Notes: a model not told the origin generated them from the sequence alone. DNA of 64,000 nucleotides from Gnetum montanum (GCA_015680685.1 MNCI01008852.1:988585-1052584); one strand, 5' to 3'. Positions 1 to 12,876 are shown, numbered from the stretch's first letter. Translations and numbers: made by a program.

Positions 1-44
1 TGACCTAGAAAGTCCACTCATTTACCTATATATCATTGGACATG

Positions 45-440
45 AGCCATGTAAGGCTTTTCTTGACTTTAGTTTTGGAGTTAATCTCATATCCCATGAC
101 ATATACAAGGCCTAGAACCTACCACTTCTCAAGAAGAGAAACATCCATTTAGAATTGACAGATCAGTCAATTACTATCCCTCTAGAATTAGTAAAGGACA
201 TTGTGACCACAGTTTGTGGGTGGTTCTATACTGTTGATTTTCTAGTGATCAAGGTTGAAAACTACAAAAGTGAATTTTCCATCATTATTGAAAGAGCTTG
301 CTTAAGCACGATCAATGCATGTATGGGCATAAGGAATCTCTTTTTGGAAATATCCAAAGAAAATGAATTAGACAAGTTAGAGAAGAAGTGGATTCCATGC
401 ATCATGTACATCGATAACTGGTGTAACTGCATGTAGAAAT
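45..440 (+). pseudogene. Retropepsin-like aspartic protease relic of element A1
   Basis: This stretch corresponds to the protease that would release the retrotransposon proteins from the Gag-Pol precursor. Near position 60 it reads FLDFSFGVNLIS, the decayed counterpart of the plant gypsy active site (LLDxGxSVNLI, which the second A copy at about 61890 still shows as LLDLGSSVNLIS). Downstream an open stretch from about 155 contains the hydrophobic IPLELVKDI and a segment like the second protease loop. The active-site D-[ST]-G is not intact, so it is catalytically dead. It is followed in the same orientation by RT. Confidence 0.6.
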
Positions 441-829
441 TTGGTCCATCAAAAGTACATACATTAAAGCATGTAATGAGTGTGCATAAGAAATCAATAT
501 TCAAAGGTGTCTATACATAGCAACCACAAAACAAGAGGGCACCTAGTGGCTGATAACTGACTTAGATAGTAACACATTATGCATGGAACCAACTGAGAGC
601 CTAACATGTGCTTATGTTGAAGACATGGATAAAATTGAATAATTTCATCCCCAACTCTCTAATGAAGATGATGATACCTATTTGGAAGAGTTGGAAATCC
701 CTAACAACTTTAAGCATGAGCCCCTAGAGCTAAAACTTTACTAGCCAACATGGAATATGTATTTTTAAACAATGGTAAGTTGGTCATAATCAATGCCAGA
801 CTTGCTCCTGAACAAAAAGAAAAAATATT

Positions 830-1830
830 AAAGGTGGTTAACAAATGGCCAATAACTTTTCCTTGGTCATATCTTGAGCTAACAGGAATCAACCCAAGGA
901 TATGCCAACATCACATTTACATTGACTAGGCCATAAAGCTTAGAAGGTAGTTGTAGAGGCAACTGAATTGCAAATTAAAGCAAATCATCAAGGAGAAAAT
1001 TGAGAAACTCCTTAAGGTAGGGTTCATCCATCCCATCATGGATAGTGAGTGGGTTAGCCCACTTGTAATTGTGCCAAAGAAAGGTGGCAAATGGTAGGTT
1101 TGCATTGACTTCAGGCTATTGAATATGACAATGTTTAAAGATCATTTTCCATTACCATTTGTGGATCAAGTGTTGGACACCATATCTAGGAATTGTTATT
1201 ATAACTTCTTGGATGGTGATAGTGGCTATAACCAAATCCAAATTATGCCAAAATATTAGGCCAAGACAACATTCACGAGTCCATGGGGGACTTTTTCATA
1301 TTGTAAGATGTCATTCGGTCTATGTAATACCCTTACAACATTTCAATGCTTGGCCCTTAGTATATTCTAGTAGGAGATCAGTAGTGGTGTGGAAGTCTTC
1401 ATGGATAACTTTTCTACCTATGAAGTTACATTTGAGCAAGCCTTGGACTAACTTGAGCAAGTACTAAAGAGATGTGTTGAAACAAATCTACAGGTCAACT
1501 AGCAAAAGAGCCATCTCATGGTCCAAAAAGGCATTGTACTAGGCCATAGAATCACTTAAGTAGGGATTGATGTAGACCCAAAAAAGATAATGATCATCTA
1601 AGGAATAACATGCTAGCTAGAAATAGTTAAAGATGTTCGGTCATTCCTTGGACACATTGGCTACTATTGGTAATTCATAGAGAGTTTCTCTAAGATTGTA
1701 AAATCATTGGTAGAGCTTACCAAGAAAGATACACCTTTTATCTAGACCAAGGAATGTGAACATGCATTCCAATAGTTAAAGAAGAAACTCATAGAAACAC
1801 CAATCCTATGAGCACCAAATTGGTCCAGAC
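830..1830 (+). pseudogene. Reverse transcriptase relic of element A1
   Basis: The Ty3/gypsy RT core can be read across several frames. Seen in order are EWVSPLVIVPKKGGKW with a stop just after it, CIDFRLLN, FPLPFVDQVLDTI, YYNFLDGDSGYNQIQI, and a decayed catalytic region reading FMDNFSTY (the second A copy reads FMDDFSTY at about 63220, so one catalytic Asp has become Asn here). Stops replace expected Trp and Gln codons, consistent with C-to-T or G-to-A decay. It would have made the cDNA from the element RNA. It lies between the protease and RNase H relics, which fixes the element's order. Confidence 0.8.
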
Positions 1831-2240
1831 CTTCCCACATCATGATAGATGTATCTAACTATGCCTTGGGAGTAGTGCTCATGCAGATGGATGATAAGAA
1901 ATGCCCATACTACATCCATTGCATTAGTCGAAGCATTTTGGGAGCACAATTAAATTACACCACCATAGAAAAAGAACTAATGGCCATGGTGTATGCTCTA
2001 GAAAAATTTTGGCACTATGTACTTGGCTACAAAGTATTTGCGCACATAGACCATAGTGCAATCCACTTCCTCATGAACAAGATAACGGTAAGCCCTCATG
2101 TTATACAGTAGTTTGTGATCTTGTAGGAATTCGATCTCACGATGATAGATTGAAAAGGGACCGAGAATGTGGTCATTAACCATCTCTCTCACTTAAGATG
2201 GAATAATAAAGAGAAGGAGTACCCACTCTCTAAGTAGTTT
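1831..2240 (+). pseudogene. RNase H relic of element A1
   Basis: An open frame from 1842 to 2111 reads MIDVSNYALGVVLMQ, then NYTTIEKELMAMVYALEKF and HIDHSAIHFLMNK. These are the conserved blocks of retroviral-type RNase H joined to plant gypsy RT: the DAS/DVS segment, the E in the TTxEKELxA helix, and the TDHxALxxL segment. The first catalytic Asp is still present, whereas the later TDH reads IDH. It would degrade the RNA strand during reverse transcription. One of the better preserved parts of A1. Confidence 0.8.
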
Positions 2241-2439
2241 CTAGATGAACTCCTCTTTATAGGAGCAATAAATGAACAAACATCCATAGAAACAACATGG
2301 TATAATGGCATCCTCACTTATCTTCTCACTCAAGATATGCCACAAGATTTTGACTTTAGAAAAAACCAACAATTTCTTCGTCAGGTCAAATATCTTATAG
2401 AAATCAATGGACACCTTTATAAGGTGTGCACTGATGGCC

Positions 2440-3640
2440 TAATTCATTGGTGTGTCCTTGATGAAGATTAACTACACATTCTCTAGGATGCTCACGAAGG
2501 GCCTTGTGGAGGCCACTATGTAGGGAGATGCACAACCATAAAAATTTTGATGGTAGGATATTATTGGCCTATACTCTTCAGGGATGCCCACCAGTTTGTC
2601 AAATCTTGTAAACATTGTCAACATGATGGGGGGATGACCACTCGCATGGAAGATCCTCAATAGTGTATTCAACCACTAGAACCTTTTGACATATGAGGCA
2701 TTGACTTCATGGGTTCCATCACACCCATGTGCAATAGAAAGACATATATCATCATAGCAGTTGACTACTACAAAAAATGGGTAGAAGCAATAGCCATTAC
2801 TGATTGTACATCATCCACTACTACTAGATTTACAAAAAAAATATTGTAAATAGGTTTGGGGCGCCACGTTCACTAATTTTTAACAATGGAAATCATTTTA
2901 CAAGTGCCATTTTTAGAAAGTTAATGCAACTCTTGGGAGCTGAACATAAATTAACAACATCCTGCCATCCGCAAGCCAATAGTCAAGCAAAGGTAACCAA
3001 CTAGGAGATCAAGAAGATACTAACATGGACCATTAGCAAATATAGGAAAGATTGGATTACAAAACTTAATGATGTTGTATAGGCTTACCATTCAACATGG
3101 AAACTTCCTATTGGCTACTCTCCCTACAAGTTAGTGTATGAAAAACTTCCAATGCTCTTGATTCAATCTGAGCTTCATACACTCTCAACAACTTATGATT
3201 TGAATCTTGACTTAATTCTAGCATAAAAAGAAAGATTAATTAACCTAAACATGCTAGATGAAAATTGATTACTGGTCCAATCTTTGAATAAGGTGCATAA
3301 GGAATTCAATAAGCAACGTCATGAACTAAGAATATGAAAGGTAAAACTTCAACCAAGAGATAAGGTCCTCTATTGGAATCCCACACATATACCTCAGAAG
3401 GAAAAATTTCAAACATTATGGGAAGGACCTTATATAATTGATCAAACCTTTCCCTCTAGGGCCATGTTGATTTACAAGCCTAAAAGCCTAAATAAAAAGT
3501 ATTTTGTCAACATCTAACAAGTAAAACCTTTCCTTAAACCAAGACGTGTTAGTGCAACTACCACCTTGACAGATGGACAACCACATTCCATTTTCAGATC
3601 TCCTCCTTCCAACTTAGTCATGGGGGAGATGGCCATTCAT
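2440..3640 (+). pseudogene. Integrase relic of element A1
   Basis: The zinc-binding HHCC module reads HEGPCGGHY followed by YYWP and CKHCQHDGG (about 2490-2635). The catalytic core follows with DFMGSITP, a run with IIAVDYYKKWVEA, then FNNGNHFTS where DNGxxFTS is expected, so the second catalytic Asp is lost. HPQANSQAKVTN, AYHSTWKLPIGYSPY and a C-terminal segment with WEGPYIID complete the plant gypsy integrase pattern. Internal stops are frequent. The coding signal fades at about 3560-3640, just before a tract reading tcatgggggagatgg. Confidence 0.75.
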
Positions 3641-5720
3641 GCTAACAATCTATATGGCTTCTTAGTTTTTCTACTTTTTTCATGTTTTTAATTTTTACAA
3701 ATCTTTGATTTTCAGATTTTTCTAATGTTGTATCATCATTAGTACTTTTAAACCCTTCTTGTTTATTTTACACTTTCTTATATATTTTACTTTGTTTTGT
3801 TTTATTCAAGTATGATATTTCCTCATGTTTGCTAATAAAATTGCTTTATTGCCATAGGACACAATGCCACTGTTGTTGTTTACTAATGATGGTTTATGCT
3901 TAATGTTGTGATTGTCAATGTCTAGTTTCTATTTTTAACTTCTAATGTCTGATGACTATGACATGGTTTATTTTTCATGGAATAGGCAATGAGTCCATGT
4001 CATATACCCATCCAATAAACTCTATGGTTTTTGTTGTTCTGGGAATTTGAGGTCCCTTCCATTAAAAAAAAATTTAATTAATTGGTGACCTTGGTAGTTC
4101 CAAAATTATGAAGGATTCAAAGGTTTGTAAAGGGTGTAACTTCAAGGGGAGTCAATATTCTTTTTACTCTTCTAATTACTTGAGTGCTTGAGTGTTTCTC
4201 ATGGACTTCTTGTTGTTCCATTCCAACCACTAATAGGAAGTCAAATAAAGTATTTTCATGGTGTGGTTCCCATCCAAAAATTCAAAAAGAAGAAAATGAA
4301 ATCAAACAATGGGAATTCAAAGCACATCCCTTAGACATAATAAATGAATAAGTCCTTACATGGTGTGGTTTTTATTTCAAAAAAAATGATGGAAATTCAA
4401 AGCACACCCCTTGGACAAATAAATAGGCTACAAGCACTAGTTATGGAACTAGAAAGACATGCATCCATTCCTGAAGGTTCCCTCTAACTAAGGCTCTCTC
4501 TCACTTCCTACTTCTTTTTATGGAATGGTGGTTGTTTTGTTGAAGCACTCTCATGTCTTTTGAGATGGACCAATCTTAGAGTGGCAATGTGAATCATTGA
4601 AAGTGTTTGGTTTTGGTCTCGACAGAGGATGGATCTTCTCAAGTCATTTTAAACATAAATTCTACAAGGAACTTCTTATGACCTTAATTCGAAATTACAT
4701 TCCACCTTCTTCATCATCCATCCATGTTGCCATAACTCACCTCACTACCAGGTTCTATGTTATGCTCTATGTCTTGGTTTAATGCATTTGAATTCTTGGA
4801 TTGATTCTTCTTGGTTGGTCCTTAACTTTTCATGACTGTTAATCAAATATGGGGCCCATGAACTCCTTAGTTTAGGTTATGCAAAGGTAACAAGGGAATT
4901 AGCCTACTATGGGGAGGACCCACTTGCATAGCTCTTGGTTTGGTTAGTTAAGGTTCCTTACCTTAGACATTGCTACAATCCTATCTTTTGCATATTCCAT
5001 TGTGTATTCTACTTAGTGCTCCTTAACCTTTTATTTCATTCATCCCCCAAATCATTTTTCTTCATTTTTCCAAATTTATGAGCTTCAAAATCCTCTTCTC
5101 ATACATTCATACTCTTCTTGGCCTTTTGAGCTTTCATTTGACCCCAAATTCATTCAAAAACTCTCTATATTTTGCAAGTTTGACCAAAGTCAACGATCAT
5201 CTATGGTGCTCAATAGCTAGTTCAACAAGGCCTCATCAACACCGTGCAAAAATACTATATATACCACTGTGCACTTAGAAATTGTTTTCATTTTCCTCAT
5301 AACACATGGGGAGTTTTTGCCATTTTTTAGAGCCCAAAACCTTCTAGAGCCCATAACTTCCTAACTATTTATTCAAATCACTCCATTTTTTGATCCTACA
5401 CTTACTAGAGGTAAGCTCTTTATTGTGGGGGTCACAAACCTTAAGGTTTCTAATGAAAAAAATTTTGAACATTTTTCTAGCTCCCCCAAAGAATTAATAA
5501 ACTTAACAATATACAAACATTAATTTTTTCAAGAGTTAATCCTTTCAATAACCTTTGGAATGATTTATTAATGATAGCACATAAGTAAAATAATGATTGG
5601 CATAATTAAATCAACCATAATCACAACTTAGCCAAGTGTAATTATCCTAAGAGGTAAAGGTATACCAATTGCTTCATGTTACACAATGATTGTTAATGCA
5701 TGGTCTTATTGTGATTACAA
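3641..5720 (+). other. Non-coding 3' region of element A1, with a local tandem duplication
   Basis: No gene is supported across these 2.1 kb; the short frames here lack family motifs. The region is AT-rich. A roughly 100-bp imperfect tandem duplication occurs at about 4255-4345 and 4350-4425, sharing catggtgtggtt and gaattcaaagcaca(t/c)ccctt. In element A1 it separates the end of integrase from the extra ORF starting at 5721. Confidence 0.5.
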
Positions 5721-8630
5721 ATGGCACCAAGACCTAAGCACCTATAGGAAGGAGAACCTTCTCAACCAAGAGAGAAAAGACCCAAAGCTAGAAGGGGCCA
5801 ACATGAACAAGCCTAAGAACTACCAGAGGCAACCCATGCAACTGAACCTCTTCATGAGGAGCCTGAAGTGGAATCTATTCGATAGATTCTAGAAGAAGTG
5901 CCTATAGAACAATCATAGTGAGGATAAGTGCTAGAACCCACACTGAGCTTTGAAGTCACTTTGACTCAAGCCTACCTTGACATCATCAGGTCCTGAGAGA
6001 TTCAACAATCAATTCTTCAAGAAATAAAATTTGGACCCCTTCTAAAGAAAGATCCAATGGACATCAAAACACAACTACAAACCTCTCCCATGTGGCCAAT
6101 CATCACATCCAATGGAAAATGGTACATGGAAGAGACATATCTCTTTTGGAACAACAAAAGGCTAGGATCCATAGTAAAGATTAAGGATATTTAGGTGTCC
6201 TACTTGGTCGAAGCTATCACACAAGCACTAAGGTTGCTTGATATTGGGACAAAGTTGCTGGAGATATCAATGAAAGGTGATCCTAAGGCCAAAAATAAGT
6301 TGACTTAGCGGTGCTATGGGGTTGACCATAAGCAGTATGATGCACTCACATCGATGGAGTGCATCTATTTTAAAATTACAACCTATCACCTCAATCCAAC
6401 AGTGAGGCCCAGTAAGGTGGCCACCTTCTTTGCTTAAGCATGCATCACTCTAAGAGGGATATTTTCCATAAACCTTCCATAACTCATCTATTTTGAGATT
6501 GAAAAGAATTTCAAGGAAAATGAACGTGGAAGGAAAACCCTTCTCTTTTTGTGCGTCATTCAGAAACTCTGCAAAAGGGTAGGAATTGTTTGCTATGCCA
6601 ATGATACAGTTAGGCATGCTCCTTTGGCCTCATGTTCCAAAATCATGAAGGAAAAGACACCAACTATAACTTAAGAGGAGAAGCTACCACCACCACTTCC
6701 CACTCAAGAAACAATGTTAGAAGCCCATGTAGCCATTCAGCACTTGTGCAAAATCTAAGAGTAGATTTTGAGTGAGCAAGAGTAACGTGTAAGAATAAGT
6801 TGTGTGGATCCATCTATGTATAGACCAATAATGAATCACCTTAATGAGGTGGCTCAAACAATTAGTCAGATGGAGAGGGGTGGACCAATATTCTCTACCC
6901 TATGAACATAGTTGCTTGCAAGGTTAGATCCTAATGCTCGAGAGGTGACGGTGTCATTATTACAACACCATTTATTTCCAAAAATCTTTGGGAATTCCAC
7001 CACCTTCTTGGTGTATTTGGAGGAAGGTGAAGGGGCAACTATCTTAGTTATGTAGTACTAAGGACAAGAGACAGTGGTTTAAGTTGTTGTTGACCATGTT
7101 ACTGAAGCACTAAATGCACCTATAGCATCTGTACCAGATGTTCACAAGCATAGTCAGTGAGAAACTAAATGTAACCTAGCATGACGAATTGTTGGATCAA
7201 TTGGTGGGAATAGGCAAACAATTCTGGATATCTTTAATTTTCCAAAAAACATCATGGCAACCTAGCTGGAGCTATTAGACGCAATGGGCAGATGCATCAT
7301 TCTAGAGGGGCAACTTGAAATAGCTCAAGCACAAAATCAATTCTTTGCCACAGAGGTTGCTAAATTACATGTCCACCTTGCTAACCTTGCACTTCTTAGC
7401 CCAACAATAACTAGGGATGAAGCTTTTCAATAGCTTCAAGAATGATTTAGGAAGGCTGAGGAGGAGGTAGTAATGACCATCTTTAACTAGTCCATATTAG
7501 AGGCAAAGACCTATTCATTTCAAAAGGACTTGGGTCAAATGCACCATGAGATTGATTCTCTAACTACACAGAATCATTTCCTATGTAATATTGATGCTTA
7601 AAAGGAACAAATACAAAAATTTATTCATCAATAGTAGGAGTAGCTAGCCAAGGTGAATATTAAATTAAGAAAATTGGCCACCAAAAATTGGAATCTATCA
7701 ATGGAAGAAGTTCATGCCTTGCGCCAAAAGTCTACCATCAAAATTTCCATCTAGAAGAATGAAGCTTTAAAGTTTGAAAAAGTCAAAAATCACTATAGGT
7801 TGGACTACAGAAAGAAGTCAATAAGAAGCATATCCAAATGGTGAAGGCAAAAATAAATGAAGCTCTCCAATAACTCCAATAAGGAGAGAAGTTTGGCAGC
7901 CCATCGTTGATGGGATTGATGCCTACAACAAGAAAAGATTTGTCTAAAGGAGTTCCAAATAGAAGAAATGATATAATACATGGAGTTGGCCAATCTCTAA
8001 TATGTGAACTTGACTATGTTGACTGTTGAAAAACCATGGTCAGAGTTATAGAAACAAGTGGCTAGCTTTTATTTGCTATATGAGGTAGAGCTCAAGCACC
8101 ATAAAGACACCAAGTAGAAGCTTGAGATTAAAAATGCTAAACTCGAAGTTCTCAAAGAAATATTCATAGATCAATGATCAACTACTGAGAACCTATCCAA
8201 AAAGATGAATGATTACTAGGAGCTGAAAGATATAGTTAGAATGTTTGACATTGAATGCAAACAATTTGTTACCTGGTTTATCAATGCAAAGGAGCTATTT
8301 CCAACAATTTTTTGTCCTTGGGATGTGCTCGTTCTTACCCACATTGGTGAAGTCACATGGATGATGCACAATCCTAAATGTAAGAAGGAAAAAAATGAAA
8401 GCACTACTAGATGCTTTTCACTTCCCACCAGAAGTCACAACAACAGTAGGATAGCCATAGCCACCTCAACCGCCATACATGTGTGAAGCTGGCAAAGGTT
8501 CTTCAGAACCTCAAGAGCCACCACCACTTGGGACTATCTAATATTCTCCACCAAACTTGATGCCATCAAGGAACATGCTGTCCAATTTTGAAGAGTCATA
8601 TCATGGTGTTCAATTTTGTGTCATGAACAC
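5721..8630 (+). pseudogene. Extra 3' ORF of element A1, resembling the 'putative plant transposon protein' family
   Basis: A decayed reading frame of about 2.9 kb (more than 900 codons before decay) starts with an ATG reading MAPRPKHL at 5721. Early segments include NGKWYMEETYLFWNN, then RCYGVDHKQYDAL, HLNPTVRPSKVATFFA and LIYFEIEKNFKENERGRK. The RYYGVDH-like segment and the following hydrophobic blocks look like the plant transposon-associated domain catalogued in Pfam as Transposase_32; that match is from memory. The middle (about 7250-8200) is Gln/Glu/Lys-rich, coiled-coil-like, and the C-terminus is Pro-rich (PPQPPYMCEAG, EPPPLG). Stops are frequent. Its place between pol and the 3' LTR is where env-like ORFs sit in Athila elements. 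Function unknown. Confidence 0.55.
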
Positions 8631-8767
8631 CACCATTTTTGTAATGTGTTGATTTGTACACTTAGGCATTCCATTTTTGTTAAGTTAGTTTATTTTGTTT
8701 CTGAAAGATTAGTCAATAATCCCATACATTTCCAATGTTGTAAAAGAACTTGAGATTGAGTTTTCAT

Positions 8768-8782
8768 TTAATCATGGGGGTA
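8768..8782 (+). other. Polypurine tract before the A1 3' LTR
   Basis: The run taatcatgggggta directly precedes the TGATGAG start of the LTR. A G-rich run abutting the LTR is where plus-strand priming would occur. A very similar run (tcatgggggagatgg) lies at 3618-3632, just after integrase, so this element carries two PPT-like tracts flanking its extra ORF. Confidence 0.55.
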
Positions 8783-9645
8783 TGATGAGTTGTAGTTTTG
8801 TTGGCCTTGTCAATGTGGCCTCATCAACAAGCCCCCATCAACATAGTGCCTACTTTTTGGCTATAAACACATGCCTGCTAGCTGCATTTATGGCATCAAG
8901 ATTTTAGAAGTAGAAAAGCTCTTGTAGTTTGTTCATTTGAGAGTTAGAATATTTCTCCTGAGTGCCCACAACAAGAGTCATTGAGTGTATAGATCTTTAT
9001 TCAAGCATTGTTGTACTTGAGCACAACAGTGTGTGCGGCAATAAAAACAAGCTTTCTGATAAACCTTGCAACATTATAGATAGATTAAATATTTTATTTA
9101 TGCATTTAATGTTTTTAACTATTTATTAAATGTTTTCCAGTAATTAAGCTAATGAAGTAGTTAAATAAGATAAGCCAAACAGATTCAACACATGAGTACG
9201 ACCACTTTGAGCATAACACATATCCGCTTGGTCATCCTAGTAGCATTATCACTTGGTACACCAAGTAGTGTAGTGCTTGGTAACCTAGCAATGGATATGT
9301 GGGTTTAGGATGTGTGCAAAAAGTGGGACTAGATGCTTATGTTAGGACTAGTTACATATTAGTTAATTAGTTAAATTAAATTAGTTAATTCAATTACTTT
9401 TATCTCCCTTTAAACACCAAACCATAAAATATAAAATGATAAAAATTAGATGCATTAGTTACACTTAACCATACTAGTGTATGTCACAAGTGAAACTAGG
9501 AAGACAACAATTGACCCTAAGGCAAAGATTCACTTCCTAGAAGACTAGTGCACCAAAAACAGCAAATTTTGCAAAACTCAACTGGATTGCTCATGAACGC
9601 TTATGATTCATATGGTTGGGTGTAGGGGTACCTTGCTACTCATCA
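8783..9645 (+). repeat. 3' LTR of element A1 (863 bp)
   Basis: It begins TGATGAG and ends CTCATCA, a 7-bp inverted terminal match typical of LTR ends. It is similar along its length to 11977-12875: both share a segment reading ggatct/agatctttattcaa(g/a)cattg(t/a)tgtacttg and both end in ctactcatca. A polypurine tract precedes it. No primer site follows it, as expected for a 3' LTR. The partner 5' LTR would lie before the window. Confidence 0.75.
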
Positions 9646-9664
9646 CCTAATGTCTGTAAAAATT

Positions 9665-9860
9665 AACATCAACAAAAATTAATTATAAGTAGAAATGCTA
9701 ATCATCATCATTATCCTATTCCTATCCCAACAAAATTGGGTCAGCTACAAGAGTTATTTTTCATCATTCACCTCTATGAGAGTAGATATCTATTTATTTG
9801 CATTATTCTTTTTAGTCTTGAGTAATAACAGAGCTAATTTATAAACTAGTTTTCTCAATA
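9665..9860. repeat. Possible Au-type SINE fragment
   Basis: The segment around 9720-9790 contains cctatcccaacaaaattggg followed by tcagctacaagag and ttcatcattcacctctatg. From memory, plant Au SINEs carry a conserved block with an AGTTGGGGTCGGCTACATG core followed by a CATTC...CTCTAT segment, and this looks like a decayed version. I cannot define its ends or a target duplication, and no intact tRNA-related promoter boxes were recognised. Confidence 0.4.
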
Positions 9861-11976
9861 AAAATAAATAATATAATATTAATGATAAGCCAATTATAAC
9901 ATCCTACCTACCCAATTGAGGTAGGAAAGGCATTACACTAGTCTAACATCTAGACCCTTGGTCATGGCAACTAAGCATTCTTCATAAATTTTTATTATGA
10001 CTTAAACATATGTTTTATACCTTATGACATCCATTATTGATAGTAATAATGGTTAGTAAAGAGTGTGATGTTCTATGACACGTGTAGTTATTATTATTTT
10101 ATTATTTTTCTTTAATATTTTGGTAGTTTCAAGTAATTTCAAAGTTTTGATTATTTTACTATTTTTAATTTAACTATATAATTTTTTTTATTTTATTGTT
10201 GAACTTATGTGCACTAACCATGTAAAGTTGTATAGTTAGGTACCTTTGACTCATAAATTGATAATATTGTAGCACTATGTGAGTTATGACATAGTTGGTA
10301 TGATTTATCATTATCTTGAAAATAACTCTTCTTATATTTTTATTAGATAATTATGACTTGCATGATAAGCTTCCAGATGGATAGAGAGATGATTTTGTTA
10401 TAGTCAACATAGGATGAGATTAGATGAGTTGTCAAGTCCATTTACAAGTAATTCTTATATCCTTAACAAAATGTCTCAAGTTAGTTATGAAAGATTCATG
10501 CTAGTAGAGGATTGAGGCTTGGTGATTTATAAGTGGAACATGGAAACTCATAAAAGCATTCAATATTTCATAGTAATTAGACAAGAAAATATTAATGGAG
10601 TTCTAGGACATTCTTAGAAATTGCAAAGAGTGAACAACATTAGAGTGTTTTGTTGGAATGGTAGATGGAAGTGCATGATAGTAGGGTTTATGCTACTGTA
10701 GTAGCTAGGAGCATGTAGTAGTAGTAGAGGTTTTACAAATAGATAGGCAAAGGTAAGCAAACAATGAAATACAAATGTATGATTACATTAATTGACATTT
10801 TTGTAGATTGAATCATGTAGGTTAGTGTCATATAGTTTATGATATTTTGATATAGTCTTTTAATGTAGCATTAAGGTTTTTAAAGTTTTTGTATTAGTTT
10901 TAATTTTTCTATAATCATTTAGAGTATTTTTGATTTGACAATTTTTCTAAAAATTCCATGGGGTTCATCTCGAAGAATTCTTTGTTTTTTCCATTTTTAT
11001 TTTATTTTTTGAATTAATTTTTAAATTTTTTGATGGATTCCTACATTATTCTAAGTTTCTATAGTGAAGCATAGAATATGTGGTAATTTTCTAATTTTAG
11101 GATAGAAACTGACTTCTTTATCAAAATACGATTATTCTAGGGTTTTTTTTGTGATATTTATATTTTTTTAATTTTTATTGATTTTATTAAATTTACTTAG
11201 GAATTTTCATTGATTGGTGTCTATGATTAAAACCATAGCTTTCTAATGTGTTAGTAAGGTTCCATCACTAATTGAGGAATCATCTAAAAGGTCTTATTCT
11301 TTTTAATGTCTTTTCTAAGTCTTATGGTTATCTACCACCAGATGATTTGATTGATAACTAGAATTTGTTATGTTCATATGAATACTTTTGTCTTGATCTT
11401 AAAATTTGACAACTTTTGATATTATGATTATACTTGAGGAGATAGCACCAAAGGATCAGGGATAGGTAAGTTGTTATGAGTACTAAAGATGGTTTTATAT
11501 ACTTCTCTTTATTGACTATAGCCATGAAATTTATGTTCATTAATCCTAAGTTAAATTAGAAAGGATAGTTAGGAGTTCCTATCCAATTCTATGGGGAAGG
11601 AGGCCTTCTTCAAAATGATCATGATTTTGGAATAGCTACATGCAAATGGATTATGATCATGAAGCAATAGTATTAATGAAAAATAAAATTGTGGTAGGCT
11701 TGTGGACAAGTGGATAAGAAAATTTGTGAAAGTGAATAAGTTAACTAATTCATATAACACAGATAGTGTGATGGTGCTAGCCTTCAAAATCTTTGACTAC
11801 TCATTATGGTGGGCAATCTCTTGATATTTTTTTGGATTTTATGAATGTCAAATTGACATTTGTTGTATATTATAAATGATAACTTTTTCTTGTTGGATGA
11901 TTTATCTCTTGTTACCACTTATCCATAAATCTCAAGATTATTGTATTTTGATCAATGGTTTCTGGATATTAGTCTT
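9861..11976. other. AT-rich spacer with no recognisable gene
   Basis: This stretch lies between the 3' LTR of A1 and the 5' LTR of A2. It is very AT-rich with many T-runs and A-runs. The short frames have no domain-like motifs and no consistent coding bias. It may be decayed intergenic DNA or an unrecognisable repeat. Confidence 0.5.
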
Positions 11977-12875
11977 TGATGAATCATTGGTTAGAGTGCA
12001 TTGACAAGGTCATGTTAATGCATCCCCATCGATGCTTACCCATTGATGCAACCCCATTGATGCATACTTGTCAACATGACCCTGTCGATGCATGGGGAGA
12101 TGTGTCAATGCATATACATCAATGAAGTATCTATGTCTACCTATATAAATGCATGCATGCATCACATTTATGGCACCGTTCATTTAGTAGCATAGTGAAG
12201 CTCTTGAAATTTGTTCCCATAATAATTATAATATTTTCTAAGTGCTGGTACTAGGAGTTGAAAAATGTATGGATCTTTATTCAAACATTGATGTACTTGG
12301 ACACTTCAGTGTGAATAACAATAAAGATGAACTTCTTGATAAATCTTGTAGTCCTTGGAATTAGCATAATGTTTACTTTAATGCACTTTACTAATATGCA
12401 ATTTACATTCATGCATATTAATTAATTTTTTGAATATAAATAATTAATGCACGTAAGTATGACCACCTTGAGCATATGTTAACACTTAGTAATTCCAATA
12501 GTATTTACACTTGGTAATCCAGTAGTGTTGAGGCATGTTCAAGATGTGTACGATAGGTGGGAAAAAATGTTTATGTTAAGATTAATTTAAGACATTAAAT
12601 AGTTACTAGATTCATTAGCATTTAGTCACTTTATTTTCATGCTTAGGATAAATAGATAAAAAATAAAAAAGTTATATAGATCATATGTCTCATTTACACT
12701 TAACCATATCATTGTACCTCCACAAGTGGAATTTAAAAGACAACAATCATGTCCTTAACCTCACTACCTAGATAATGTGTATGTAGAGAGCTAAAGTTTG
12801 CATAATTCAACCAGATCACTTAGTGAATGCTGATGATTTATATGGTCAGGTGTAGGGACTACACTCTACTCATCA
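11977..12875 (+). repeat. 5' LTR of family-A element A2 (899 bp)
   Basis: Begins TGATGAATC and ends CTACTCATCA, matching the ends of the A1 3' LTR, with colinear similarity between. Directly after the end comes a tRNA-Asp-like primer site, so this is a 5' LTR. An internal cluster at about 12018-12115 repeats (c/t)c(a/g)atgca-type units (catcgatgc, cattgatgc, gtcgatgcatggg), a small degenerate minisatellite not seen as clearly in the A1 LTR. Confidence 0.75.
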
Positions 12876-12876
12876 T

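Larger units (their letters stand above)
1..9645 (+). mobile_element. Family-A Ty3/gypsy retrotransposon, 3' part (A1)
   Basis: Decayed LTR retrotransposon whose 5' LTR and gag lie before the window. The order seen is protease, RT, RNase H and integrase, then 2.1 kb without a clear gene, an extra ORF (5721-8630), a polypurine tract and a 3' LTR. RT before integrase is the Ty3/gypsy order. A related 5' LTR at 11977-12875 is followed by a tRNA-Asp-like primer site. That site together with an extra ORF 3' of pol resembles the plant Athila lineage; the lineage is inference. Assigning 3627-9645 to the same element as the pol rests on continuity of orientation and on the position of the tract and LTR. 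Frames carry many TAG/TGA stops, so it cannot be autonomous. Confidence 0.75.

Noticed and set aside
12018-12115. CRISPR-like or regulatory repeat array of gatgca units
   Set aside because: Units are short, irregular and without spacers of constant size. It is a degenerate minisatellite inside an LTR.
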